The position numbers and the translations under genes are program-made. Shown piece by piece: positions 1-8,838 of a stretch of 64,000 nt of DNA. Every line of letters begins with the position of its first letter. The first letter of the stretch is position 1. The DNA lies in NCBI RefSeq assembly GCF_034376665.1, contig NZ_JAXMJI010000096.1:1-64000 (forward strand), read 5' to 3'. The stretch comes from Allopontixanthobacter sp034376665. GTDB taxonomy: Bacteria > Pseudomonadota > Alphaproteobacteria > Sphingomonadales > Sphingomonadaceae. A model generated the notes under the pieces. That model did no database searches, was not told the DNA's origin, and saw nothing but the letters and a program-made list of their open reading frames with translations.

Positions 1-1139
1 AACTGTTCTTCGACTATCATATCCGCAATACGTCCGACCGGTTCGATTTCGATTCCGTCCGGATCGGCATCCAGCCGTTCCAGGCCGATTTCCGCGGTTT
101 CCTGTTTCAGGACCAGCAATTGGGCCTGCGGTTTTTCGGCACGCGCGACAACAACCGGTTCCAGTATAATGTGGCGGCCTTCTGGCGGCTGGAGAAGGAC
201 ACCAACAGCGGGCTCAACGCGGTGCTGCAGACCCCGCGGGACGATTTCCTGTTCATCGCCAACGCCTATCGCCAGGATTTCCTGATCCCCGCGCTGACCA
301 GCCAGATTACGCTCGCCTATAACCGCAATCGCGAAGCGGACGATGTCGAGGTGGACGACAATGGTTTTCCGGTTCGCCCGGCTCTGCTCGGGACGCTGCG
401 CGGCCGTGAGTATGACGTATTCTACCTTGGTTATAACGCCGATGGCAGGATCGGCCGCGTCAATCTGACCGCCAGCGCCTATGCCGCATTGGGGGAGGAC
501 CGGAACAGTTTTTTCACCGACCGGCCGGCCACCATCCGCGCCTTCTTCGCGGCGGCAGAGGCAAGTTACGACAAGGACTGGATGCGGTTCCGCCTATCGG
601 GCATGTGGGCCAGCGGCGATGGCGACCCCTATGACGATACCGAAACCGGCTATGATGCGGTGTTCGAAAACCCGATCTTCGCGGGGGCCGACACGTCCTA
701 CTGGATCCGGCAGACGATCCCCTTTGCCGGGGGTGGCCGCGCGATCAGCGTCAACGGCCGCAATGGTATCCTCAATTCGCTGCGTTCTTCGAAGGAGCAA
801 GGGCAGAGCAATTTCAACAATCCCGGCACGATCCTGGCGGGTGCAGGCGCGGATTTCGATCTCACCCCGGAATTCCGCCTGTCGACCAACGCCAACCATC
901 TGTGGTTCGAGGATACCACCTCGCTGCAGGCTCTGCGTAACGAAGGCAGCATTCCCGCGGATATCGGCTGGGATCTGAGCGCGGCGGCAATCTGGCGGCC
1001 CAAGGCGACGCAGAATATCGTTTTCCGGCTGAGCGCCGCGACGCTGATTTCGGGGGACGGCTTTCGCGATCTGTTCGACAATCTCGGCCAGGACAAGGAG
1101 TATTACTCCGTGCTCGCCAACGTGATCGTGACCTACTGA
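1..1139 (+). CDS. Outer-membrane beta-barrel (alginate-export-like) protein, 5' partial
   Basis: The reading frame is open from base 3 to the TGA at 1137-1139, so the N-terminus lies outside the window. The visible part has the alternating aromatic/polar pattern of transmembrane beta strands and ends in a tyrosine after hydrophobic alternation (ANVIVTY), as outer-membrane barrels do. The pattern of conserved Gly, Asp and Asn-Pro turns resembles alginate-export-type porins. The next gene, a multihaem cytochrome, starts inside this stop codon (TGATG), so the two are translationally coupled. From that context I infer a barrel that houses or anchors the cytochrome at the outer membrane, but family membership is judged from the C-terminal part only. 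Confidence 0.75.
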   Translation, partial: LFFDYHIRNTSDRFDFDSVRIGIQPFQADFRGFLFQDQQLGLRFFGTRDNNRFQYNVAAFWRLEKDTNSGLNAVLQTPRDDFLFIANAYRQDFLIPALTSQITLAYNRNREADDVEVDDNGFPVRPALLGTLRGREYDVFYLGYNADGRIGRVNLTASAYAALGEDRNSFFTDRPATIRAFFAAAEASYDKDWMRFRLSGMWASGDGDPYDDTETGYDAVFENPIFAGADTSYWIRQTIPFAGGGRAISVNGRNGILNSLRSSKEQGQSNFNNPGTILAGAGADFDLTPEFRLSTNANHLWFEDTTSLQALRNEGSIPADIGWDLSAAAIWRPKATQNIVFRLSAATLISGDGFRDLFDNLGQDKEYYSVLANVIVTY

Positions 1140-4100
1140 TGGATAGGCAGCGCCTCCTCCCCTTCTGGACCGCGCTGGTCTGCGCAGTGCTGGCCATCGG
1201 CTACAGCCAGACGACGTTGGCCGCCGGCGGGGAGAAGCCGGTCAAGCGGGATTACGCCGCTGCCGGAGTGATTGCGCCGCCAGCCCCCGCGCAGCAGACG
1301 GTGGAGGAAATGCTCGCCAAATCCTCTGGCTGCACATCCTGCCATACCGCGAGCGACGCGCCGACGATGCATGAGACACCGGCGGTCCGGCTGGGCTGCG
1401 TCGATTGCCACGGCGGAAATCCTTCGGTGGTCGGCAATTCGCAGCTGAGCCATGACGATGCGGCCTATGTCACCGCGCGCGATGACGCTCATGTGCTGCC
1501 GACCCTGCCCGAAAGCTGGCACTATCCTTCGTCCGCAAATCCCAAGCGCAGCTATACCTTGCTGAACAAGGAGGCACCCGAATTCGTGCGGTTCGTGAAC
1601 CCGAGCGATTACCGCGTGGTGCGCGAAGCTTGCGGAGCCTGCCACATGGACACCATCGTCGCGGGCGAGCGGTCGATCATGGCAACGGGCGCGATGTTGT
1701 GGGGCGGCGCTGCCTACAATAATGGCATTGCGCCGTTCAAAAGTTACATTTTTGGCGAGAGCTTCACGCGCGACGGTGAGCCGGCCAAAATCGTGTCCCC
1801 CGGCGAGACGCCCGGCGTGCTGACCGAAGCACAGAAGGCGCGCGGCGCGCTGGCGGAAATGTACCCGCTCCCCGCATGGCAGGTCACGCCGCCGGGCGAT
1901 ATTTTCCGCGTGTTCGAACGCGGCGGGCGCAATATCAACACGCAGTTTCCGGAAATCGGCCTGCCCAATCCCACCGGCAGCATCCAGCGGCTGGAAGAGC
2001 CGGGTCGGCCCGATCTGAAGCAGAGCAATCGCGGAATGGGCACCGGTCTGCGCGTGGCGATCCCCGTACTCAACATCCACAAGACCCGGCTCAACGATCC
2101 CTTCATGTGGTTCATGGGCACCAACGACCAGCCGGGCGATTACCGTCATTCGGGCTGCGCATCCTGCCATGTGGTCTATGCCAACGACCGCGAACCGCGC
2201 CACAGCCTGACCTATGCGCAATACGGGCGCGACGGGCAGTCGATCACCGTCGATCCGACCATTTCGGGCAAGCTGGAACCGGATTATGAAGGCGGGCATG
2301 GCGCGGTCAAGCAGCCGGGCGATCATGCGGAGGATACCCACGGCAAGAAAGAACCGGTGAAGGAAAAAGGCCACCCGCTGCGCCATGTCTTCACCCGTTC
2401 GATCCCGACCGCGCAATGCATGAATTGCCACATGCACCAGCCGAATATCTTCCTCAATTCCTACCTCGGCTACACGATGTGGGATTACGAATCCGATGCG
2501 CCCGCGATGTGGCCGAAGCAGCAGAAATACCCCACTGCAGAAGAAGTGCGGGCCGTGCATGACCGCAATCCCGAAGGTGCCGCGCCCAAGGGGAACTGGG
2601 CGGACCTCGATTTCACCCGCAATGTCTATGATCTCAACCAGGACCTGACCGACACGCAATTCGCCGATTATCACGGCCATGGCTGGAATTTCCGCGCGAT
2701 CTTCAAGCGTGACCGGGACGGCAATCTGCTCGACGCGGCGGGCGCGATCGTCGCCAATGATGATCCGGAGAAATTCCGCCGGAAGGGCGAGGGCAAGTTC
2801 GTCGAGGTCGGCACCAATCCGGGCAAGGCGGTCCACATGATGGACATCCATGCGGAAAGGGGCCTGCAATGCGCCGATTGCCATTTCGCGCAGGACAGCC
2901 ACGGCAACGGGATGATCTATGGCGAAGTCGCCAATGCGATCGAAATCGGGTGCAAGGATTGCCACGGCACTGCGGATGAATATCCGACGCTGCTGACCAG
3001 CGGCCCCGCCGCCCCGCCCAAGGGCAACAACCTCGCCCTGCTGCGCAATCCCGATGGCCAGCGCCGGTTCGAATGGCGGACCGGCGAAGACGGACGGCGG
3101 CAGCTGATCCAGCGCTCGATCGTCGATCCGAGCCTGGAATGGGTGATGAGCCTTACGAAAGACAGCGTCGATCCCGCTGCACCCGATTTCAACGTCAAAT
3201 CCGCGCGCGCCAAGCTGATGAGCAAGGCGGGGGCGGAAACCGGCAAGTTCGAATTCGGCACCGGAATTGCGCCCGGGCAGCGCGCGCATGAAGACAAGGA
3301 AATGGCCTGCTTCACCTGCCACCTCAGCTGGACCACCAGCTGCGGCGGGTGCCATCTGCCGATCGAGGCGAACTGGAAAACGAAGGACCATCATTACGAC
3401 AACGAGGAAACGCGCAATTTCGCAACTTACAACCCGCAGGTCGCGCGGGATCAGATGTTCCAGCTGGGCAAACACCAGACGACCAAAGGCAACCAGGTCG
3501 CGCCGGTCCGCTCCACCTCCGCGCTGATCCTGTCCTCGACCAATATCAACCGCGAGCGCATCTATGTGCAGCAGCCCCCGATCAGCGCCCCCGGTTTTTC
3601 GAGCCAGGCCTTCGCGCCGCATTTTCCGCATACCGTGCGCCTGACCGAGACCAAGACCTGTTCCGATTGCCACCTGTCGGAAGCGGACGACAACAATGCG
3701 ATCATGTCGCAGCTGCTGCTGCTCGGGACCAATTACGTCAATTTCGTCGGCCTGAATGCGTGGACCGGGCAGGAAGGCGGCTTCGAAGCGATCCGCGTGA
3801 CCGAATGGGACGAACCGCAGACGGTGCTCGGGTCCTACCTCCACAAATACGCCTATCCCGATTATTACCGGCAATTCGTGGAAGCCAATGGCCGCGAATT
3901 GAAGGACTGGGTGCGGGGCAAGGCGTTCGACAAAAACCTTTCGGGCGAAACCAGGGCATACGAGGAATTCGCCAATGTTCACGAAGGCACCGCGGGCCGC
4001 GTCGGGTGCCTGCAAATGCGCGGCGAATACATGTTCGTGGCCGAGGGGAAGGGCGGTTTCCGCGTCTATGATATCGCGGCGATCGGCAACAAGGGCTTTT

Positions 4101-5170
4101 CCGAACGGATCGTGACCGCGCCGTTCAGCGCGATGGGCCACGACACGCAGGTCAAATCGAAGAACGCGACCTGCATGGCGCTGCCCACGATGCAGCCGAT
4201 CAATCCGCTACGTAACACGCCGCAAATGCAGGAAATGAACCAGGAACAGCCGTTCCTGCCGATCTATTCCTATGCCGCCGTGACCGACGCGGAAGAAGGC
4301 CTGATCATGGTCAACGTCAACACGATGGCGGACGGCGAGTTTCGCAACAACCGGCTAAGCCGCGCCGTTACCTGGAACGAAGGCGGCGTGCTGGACGGGG
4401 CGCGGCACATCATTCTGGCGGGCGAGATCGCCTATATCACCGCCGCGCGCGGGCTGGTGGTGGTCGATCTGACCGATCCGCTGAAGCCGCAACTGGTGGC
4501 GTTGCGCGAACTGAACGATGCCCGCTCCAGCGCGATCCAGTTCCGGTATCTGTGGGTAACCGACAGCGAAGGCGTGAAGCTGTTCGATGTCACCAATATG
4601 CGCAATCCGGTGCCGGTCCCCTCCGGCACGGTGGCGCTGGTCGATGCGCGGCGGATGTATATCGCCCGCACCTTCGCCTATGTCGCGGCCAAGGGCGAAG
4701 GGTTGGTGATCCTGGATGTGAAACGGCCCGAAGCGCCGAAAATCTACCAGCGCGTGACGCTGAACGGTGCGCTGAACGATGCGGAAGACGTGATTGTGGG
4801 CTCCACCAATGCTTCGCTGTTCGCCTATGTGGCGGACGGGGTCAACGGGATGAAAGTGCTGCAATTGACCAGCCCGAGCAGCCAGCCCAATTTCTATGGT
4901 TTCAGCCCACCGCCAGCGCCGGAACTGATTGCCTTCGCTCGCACGAAAGGCCCGGCAATCTCCCTGTCCAAAGGCCTCGACCGGGATCGCGGTGTGGACG
5001 AAACCGGCGGCCAGATGGCGGTTTTCGGAAGGCTCGGTTCGCGCCCCTTCACCCGCGCCGAAATGGAGAAGCTGTTCCTGACCAGCGGCGGCATCCCGTG
5101 GAAAGTCAGCGACGAGCCGGACATGAACGCATGGGTCGGCAGTTACGGCGGACCATGGCGGAGCAACTAG
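1139..5170 (+). CDS. Secreted decahaem cytochrome c with C-terminal LVIVD-type repeats
   Basis: This 1343-residue protein starts with a Sec signal peptide (hydrophobic stretch at residues 8-25, likely cut near TLAA). Ten CXXCH haem-binding motifs begin at about residues 65, 87, 165, 340, 427, 578, 605, 724, 735 and 841, with many extra histidines that could be second axial ligands. After about residue 960 the sequence changes to repeats of the LVIVD/beta-propeller kind (GLVVVDLTDP, GVKLFDVTN, GLVILDVKRPEAP). It is therefore a periplasmic or surface electron carrier joined to a probable propeller. Its ATG overlaps the stop of the upstream barrel gene by one base. It converges with a minus-strand operon encoding the remaining redox parts. 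The electron-transfer role is inferred; no close named homologue such as MtrA or OmcB is recognised. Confidence 0.88.
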   Translation: MDRQRLLPFWTALVCAVLAIGYSQTTLAAGGEKPVKRDYAAAGVIAPPAPAQQTVEEMLAKSSGCTSCHTASDAPTMHETPAVRLGCVDCHGGNPSVVGNSQLSHDDAAYVTARDDAHVLPTLPESWHYPSSANPKRSYTLLNKEAPEFVRFVNPSDYRVVREACGACHMDTIVAGERSIMATGAMLWGGAAYNNGIAPFKSYIFGESFTRDGEPAKIVSPGETPGVLTEAQKARGALAEMYPLPAWQVTPPGDIFRVFERGGRNINTQFPEIGLPNPTGSIQRLEEPGRPDLKQSNRGMGTGLRVAIPVLNIHKTRLNDPFMWFMGTNDQPGDYRHSGCASCHVVYANDREPRHSLTYAQYGRDGQSITVDPTISGKLEPDYEGGHGAVKQPGDHAEDTHGKKEPVKEKGHPLRHVFTRSIPTAQCMNCHMHQPNIFLNSYLGYTMWDYESDAPAMWPKQQKYPTAEEVRAVHDRNPEGAAPKGNWADLDFTRNVYDLNQDLTDTQFADYHGHGWNFRAIFKRDRDGNLLDAAGAIVANDDPEKFRRKGEGKFVEVGTNPGKAVHMMDIHAERGLQCADCHFAQDSHGNGMIYGEVANAIEIGCKDCHGTADEYPTLLTSGPAAPPKGNNLALLRNPDGQRRFEWRTGEDGRRQLIQRSIVDPSLEWVMSLTKDSVDPAAPDFNVKSARAKLMSKAGAETGKFEFGTGIAPGQRAHEDKEMACFTCHLSWTTSCGGCHLPIEANWKTKDHHYDNEETRNFATYNPQVARDQMFQLGKHQTTKGNQVAPVRSTSALILSSTNINRERIYVQQPPISAPGFSSQAFAPHFPHTVRLTETKTCSDCHLSEADDNNAIMSQLLLLGTNYVNFVGLNAWTGQEGGFEAIRVTEWDEPQTVLGSYLHKYAYPDYYRQFVEANGRELKDWVRGKAFDKNLSGETRAYEEFANVHEGTAGRVGCLQMRGEYMFVAEGKGGFRVYDIAAIGNKGFSERIVTAPFSAMGHDTQVKSKNATCMALPTMQPINPLRNTPQMQEMNQEQPFLPIYSYAAVTDAEEGLIMVNVNTMADGEFRNNRLSRAVTWNEGGVLDGARHIILAGEIAYITAARGLVVVDLTDPLKPQLVALRELNDARSSAIQFRYLWVTDSEGVKLFDVTNMRNPVPVPSGTVALVDARRMYIARTFAYVAAKGEGLVILDVKRPEAPKIYQRVTLNGALNDAEDVIVGSTNASLFAYVADGVNGMKVLQLTSPSSQPNFYGFSPPPAPELIAFARTKGPAISLSKGLDRDRGVDETGGQMAVFGRLGSRPFTRAEMEKLFLTSGGIPWKVSDEPDMNAWVGSYGGPWRSN

Positions 5171-5205
5171 CTGCGGGTCTGCATCACGCCCGTATCTAAC
5201 GAGAG

Positions 5206-6054
5206 CTATTCGCGCTCGGCAATCATATCGCGGATCATCGGCTGCAACGCCGCGCCATAGGAAGCGAGCACTTCCCAGTCGCTGACCGTTTCATAGTGCG
5301 TCACCAGCGTGCCGTTTTCCCAGCGGTGGAGCGCATAGGTTGTCGGCTCGGTGGTGATCAAGGCGCGACTGTCGGGCGTGTCGGGGTCGATTTCGCGCAG
5401 GTCCATTGCCACCAGCGGGGCGACCGAGGACGTAACCGACACGGGAATGCCGCAAAACGTCGAATGGATCGGGCGGTGCAAATGGCCGCAGTGGATGGCC
5501 AGGATCTGGCGATGGCCCTCCACCGCTTCGCCAAAGCGGCGGACCCATGCTTCGTCGGCACCGGGGTCCATCCAGCCGACCCCGGCGACGACCGGTGGAT
5601 GGTGCATGAAGATCAGCGTCGGCGTGCCGGGATGCGCGGCCAGTTCGGCGGCCAGCCAATCCCGCCGTGCTTCGCAGAATGCCCCGCCGTGACGACCGAT
5701 TTCGAGCGTATCGAGCAAGAGTATCCGGAGCCCCTCGCGTTCCACCGCATAGTGGACGAAGCCGCCGTGTGTCGGTGTGTCCGGAAAGGCATTAAGCAGT
5801 TCGGCCCGCGTGTCGTGATTGCCGACCATGGGGTAGACGGGAAACGGGCAGACGCTCAACAGGGCCGCAGTCTTTTCGAAGCTCTCGCGGTCGCCGTGGT
5901 CGGTCAGATCGCCGGACAGTACCAGCATGTCGATCGGATTGGGGGATTCCAGTATCCGGTCCAGCGTTTTGCGGAACCGGATGCGGTTGAGTTCCTCGGG
6001 CTTCGCATCGGGATCGAACCCGATGTGAATGTCGGTCATCTGCGCAATTAGCAC
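5206..6054 (-). CDS. Class III cyclic-nucleotide phosphodiesterase (CpdA-like metallophosphoesterase)
   Basis: A 282-residue cytosolic calcineurin-like phosphoesterase with the whole metal-binding set: TDIHIG at the N-terminus (D and H), SGDLTDHGD, VGNHDTR, MHHPPV and CGHLHRP. This motif order and length match the CpdA group that hydrolyses 3',5'-cyclic AMP. The first codon is GTG at 6052-6054; an ATG five codons later would remove the first strand, so GTG is preferred. It is the last gene of the minus-strand run that includes an oxidoreductase with two cyclic-nucleotide-binding domains, which makes a cyclic nucleotide the likely substrate. Activity on other phosphodiesters cannot be excluded. 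Confidence 0.85.
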   Translation of the reverse strand: MLIAQMTDIHIGFDPDAKPEELNRIRFRKTLDRILESPNPIDMLVLSGDLTDHGDRESFEKTAALLSVCPFPVYPMVGNHDTRAELLNAFPDTPTHGGFVHYAVEREGLRILLLDTLEIGRHGGAFCEARRDWLAAELAAHPGTPTLIFMHHPPVVAGVGWMDPGADEAWVRRFGEAVEGHRQILAIHCGHLHRPIHSTFCGIPVSVTSSVAPLVAMDLREIDPDTPDSRALITTEPTTYALHRWENGTLVTHYETVSDWEVLASYGAALQPMIRDMIAERE

Positions 6055-6110
6055 GCTGGTTTACCGATGTGTAGAATGTCCCCCGTCATGACGCCCCCAA
6101 CCATAACGCG

Positions 6111-7946
6111 CTATTCCGATTTTCGTCCAAGCATCGCCAGGAACTGGTTTATGCCCTGTTTCTGCCGTTTCGGCAAATTGGGCCCCGTCGGCCCTTGGGC
6201 CAGGGGAGCAGCCTTGATTTCGGACTGATCCCCCTTGCCCTTGGGATGATAGGCGTGACACATCGCGCAGCCTGACGGGACGTCGGCTTTGGTGTCGCTT
6301 TCGCCCATGTGGCAAGTGCGGCACGTGGCGAGCGGCGGCAGCAGCAGATCGGCCGAAGCCTTCGAACTGTCCGCCTTGTGACAGGTGGCACATTTCTCCT
6401 GTTTGTGCGGTTCGTGGTCAAACCGGCCGTTGATCAGGAAATGGTCCCGCAGATTGACCGGCATCACGTCCGGCTTGCCATTGGTGGTAGTGGGGATGTG
6501 GCATTCCCCGCACACCCCGTCTTTCGCCATTGCCCGATTGACGGCGACCAGGGACCGGACCGGGGGGCCGAAATTCTGGTAATAGAGGCCGCCCCTCGAA
6601 TATTCGCCGGGGCGTTGGCGTCCGCGGAGCATTCCGTTATTGGCAGAGCTGCGCGGTGCGCGGTCCAGCGCGGCCAGATCGGCGCGCATCTGTTCGACAT
6701 CGCCGTGCTGCAGCGTGCGGAAGGTGGTTCCGACCTTGTCATACACCAGGCTGTGGCAGCTCTCGCAGTCCTCCTCCATGTTGACCGGCAGGAAACCGAC
6801 CTCGTCGGCGGTGGGCGTGTGGCAATCGGCGCATACCAGCGATGATCCGTAGCCTTCCTTGGTACCAAGCCGGCTGGCCATTTTCGCCACTCCGCCGCTT
6901 CGCTGCAAATGAATATCATGCGGGAAGATCAGGCCGCTGTATTCCTTCGGCTTGCCGGACAGCGGCACCCGGACGGGCCTGGTCTGCCCCGGCGCGGTGA
7001 ACACCGCCGCCTGCAATTGCGGATGGCTGGTGCCGAAATCGGCGGCGTTGACCAGTTTCGTGTCGGTCAGCCGCGTGTCCATCGTATCGTGGCAATCGGC
7101 GCAGAATTGCTGCGCGGCAGGCTCCATTCGGCCCGCGCCCTCGTGCTCGGTATGGCAGGTGGTGCAGGAGCCGGGACCTTCCTTGCCGAACTGCTCCGCC
7201 ACGGCCCATTGCAGCGCATCACCGGTGGACATCGGGCCGCGCCCGGTCAACTGGCGGGGCTTGTCCGCATGATCGGCAATATCTTCGTGGCAGGTCAGGC
7301 AGGTCGTATCCTGAACCGACTGGAAGGGTTCGGCGTGGCAGGCCTCACAATTATCCTCCAGCGCGTGATGCGCCTGGCTGAGCGAGCCGGTGCTCCAGCT
7401 GGCGTCCATCACCACGGCGCCCTTGCTGTGCGGAGCGTCAGCCGTCGTTGAGGCGGCCGGGCGGGTCAGGTGCGAATAGATCGGCACGGCCAGGAAGGCG
7501 GCCAGGATCGCCGTGAGCGCCAACCATGCGCTCGCCCGCTTGCCCGGAAGTGTGCCGGCGAGGGAGAAGCCTGCCAGATCGTCGCTCGACGGGGCGGCAT
7601 TTTCGGCTTGGCTGATGGTGATGGTCGGCGGTCCCGGCCCGTCCTGGGAGAGTACCAGGCGATAGCTGCCGAAGCCGAGTTCGGCCCCTTCGTGCGGGTC
7701 GATCTGGCCCGATTTGGTGACTCGTCCGTCGAGATGAAAACCGAGCGTGCCCGCCGCCTCCACCCGCAGTTTCCGGAAGTCCAACTGATCGATCCGGGCG
7801 TGATATTGCTCCACCGCCAGATCGGGCAGGTGGATATCGTTGTCGGCCCCGCGGCCAATCGTGATCGTATCGTCCTCCACTGCGCGGTCGCGAATGATTT
7901 CGCGCCCGTCTGCGGTCAGATCAATTGTCCGGATCAGGAATGCCAT
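6111..7946 (-). CDS. FHA domain-transmembrane-decahaem cytochrome c
   Basis: The ATG at 7946 follows a GAGGGCGG ribosome-binding site and begins 10 bases after the upstream stop, giving 611 residues. Residues about 10-95 form an FHA domain (TIGRGADNDIHLPD, then QYHARI); the usual Ser before the FHA His is replaced by Glu. One membrane helix lies near residues 142-163. The rest holds ten CXXCH motifs (CEACH, CLTCH, CTTCH, CADCH, CADCH, CESCH, CGECH, CATCH, CRTCH, CAMCH). The expected topology puts FHA in the cytoplasm and the haems in the periplasm, so this could pass electrons from the membrane cytochrome b encoded upstream and sense a cytoplasmic partner. Both roles are inferred from domains and gene order. 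Confidence 0.88.
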   Translation of the reverse strand: MAFLIRTIDLTADGREIIRDRAVEDDTITIGRGADNDIHLPDLAVEQYHARIDQLDFRKLRVEAAGTLGFHLDGRVTKSGQIDPHEGAELGFGSYRLVLSQDGPGPPTITISQAENAAPSSDDLAGFSLAGTLPGKRASAWLALTAILAAFLAVPIYSHLTRPAASTTADAPHSKGAVVMDASWSTGSLSQAHHALEDNCEACHAEPFQSVQDTTCLTCHEDIADHADKPRQLTGRGPMSTGDALQWAVAEQFGKEGPGSCTTCHTEHEGAGRMEPAAQQFCADCHDTMDTRLTDTKLVNAADFGTSHPQLQAAVFTAPGQTRPVRVPLSGKPKEYSGLIFPHDIHLQRSGGVAKMASRLGTKEGYGSSLVCADCHTPTADEVGFLPVNMEEDCESCHSLVYDKVGTTFRTLQHGDVEQMRADLAALDRAPRSSANNGMLRGRQRPGEYSRGGLYYQNFGPPVRSLVAVNRAMAKDGVCGECHIPTTTNGKPDVMPVNLRDHFLINGRFDHEPHKQEKCATCHKADSSKASADLLLPPLATCRTCHMGESDTKADVPSGCAMCHAYHPKGKGDQSEIKAAPLAQGPTGPNLPKRQKQGINQFLAMLGRKSE

Positions 7947-7956
7947 GTCGCCGCCC

Positions 7957-8838
7957 TCACCAGTAATAGAACACGCTGATGACATGCGCGGTGAGCGCGG
8001 CCAGCAATGCGATGGTTACGGGAATGTGGATATATAGCCATACCTCCAGCAGCGCCCGGATGCGCAGGTGCCGGCGGATCTGGTCGAGCTGGCTCTTGCG
8101 GCGGCCCAGCAGGGCGCGGACCTTGTCCTTGGGATCGTCGCTGCCCACCGGCCGCGACCAGTCGTCGGCGAAATAGGCGAGTGCGCGGGTGGTGGCGCAT
8201 TTGCGGTAACGCCCGCTCAGCCGCGATCCGATGCCCCAATCGAAAGTACCCTGTTCCAGTGCGGCAATTACCAGGTCCGATTCCTCGCGCCCCAAGGGCT
8301 GGGCAGCGGATTGCAACTGCCGGTCGATGGCGGCGAGCGCCTCGACCATCTGGCTACGGGTCATTTCCCTGGCGTTGTTGCTCAGCGATGCGGGCAATGT
8401 GGCATAGACGGCGACGCCGTAAATGCCCGACAGGATCACCACCATCATCAGGACATAGGCGAGCGTGTGGACATTCCAGCCCAGTTGGAACCCGGTGTGG
8501 AGCGTGCCGATCACGATCAGCGCAAGGCCGAGATACACATGCGCCGATGTCCAAGCCTTCAGTGACCAGCGGCCCGCGGTGATGTTGCGTTTACGGATAC
8601 CGAGCAGCGACAGCCACACGATGAGCAACGCCCCGATGGTGCCCAGCGTATAGCCGTACCAGCTGCCGCCATTGTGGCGCGGGCTCACGTCGATCCAGAA
8701 ATAACTGACGATGGCGACCAGGCACAGGACCAGCGCCACCTTGAGCCAGCGCATGTTCCGGTGCGACAGGAAACTTTCATGATCGGAGGATTGCCGCCGC
8801 TCGCGCTGGTTCTGCGGCTGGTCCGGGATCGTGGCCAT
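7957..8838 (-). CDS. Five-helix cytochrome-b-like membrane protein
   Basis: The protein has 293 residues from the ATG at 8838, which overlaps the stop of the upstream oxidoreductase gene (TGATG). Five hydrophobic helices are visible: residues about 30-50, 57-78, 95-118, 127-152 and 262-292. Histidines suited to haem b ligation sit in or at the ends of the last three (AHVYLG, TLHTGF, VHTLAY, YIHIPV, AHVISV). A charged cytoplasmic segment of about 100 residues lies between helices 4 and 5. Placed between an Fe-S oxidoreductase and a membrane-bound decahaem cytochrome, it is the natural quinol or electron-transfer step across the inner membrane. The exact b-type family is not identified. Confidence 0.75.
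   Translation of the reverse strand: MATIPDQPQNQRERRQSSDHESFLSHRNMRWLKVALVLCLVAIVSYFWIDVSPRHNGGSWYGYTLGTIGALLIVWLSLLGIRKRNITAGRWSLKAWTSAHVYLGLALIVIGTLHTGFQLGWNVHTLAYVLMMVVILSGIYGVAVYATLPASLSNNAREMTRSQMVEALAAIDRQLQSAAQPLGREESDLVIAALEQGTFDWGIGSRLSGRYRKCATTRALAYFADDWSRPVGSDDPKDKVRALLGRRKSQLDQIRRHLRIRALLEVWLYIHIPVTIALLAALTAHVISVFYYW

Noticed and set aside
1133..4141. A 1002-codon open frame antisense to the decahaem cytochrome gene
   Set aside because: High-GC coding DNA often leaves the opposite strand open. The translated sequence has no domain or signal peptide and the plus strand shows ten clear haem motifs.
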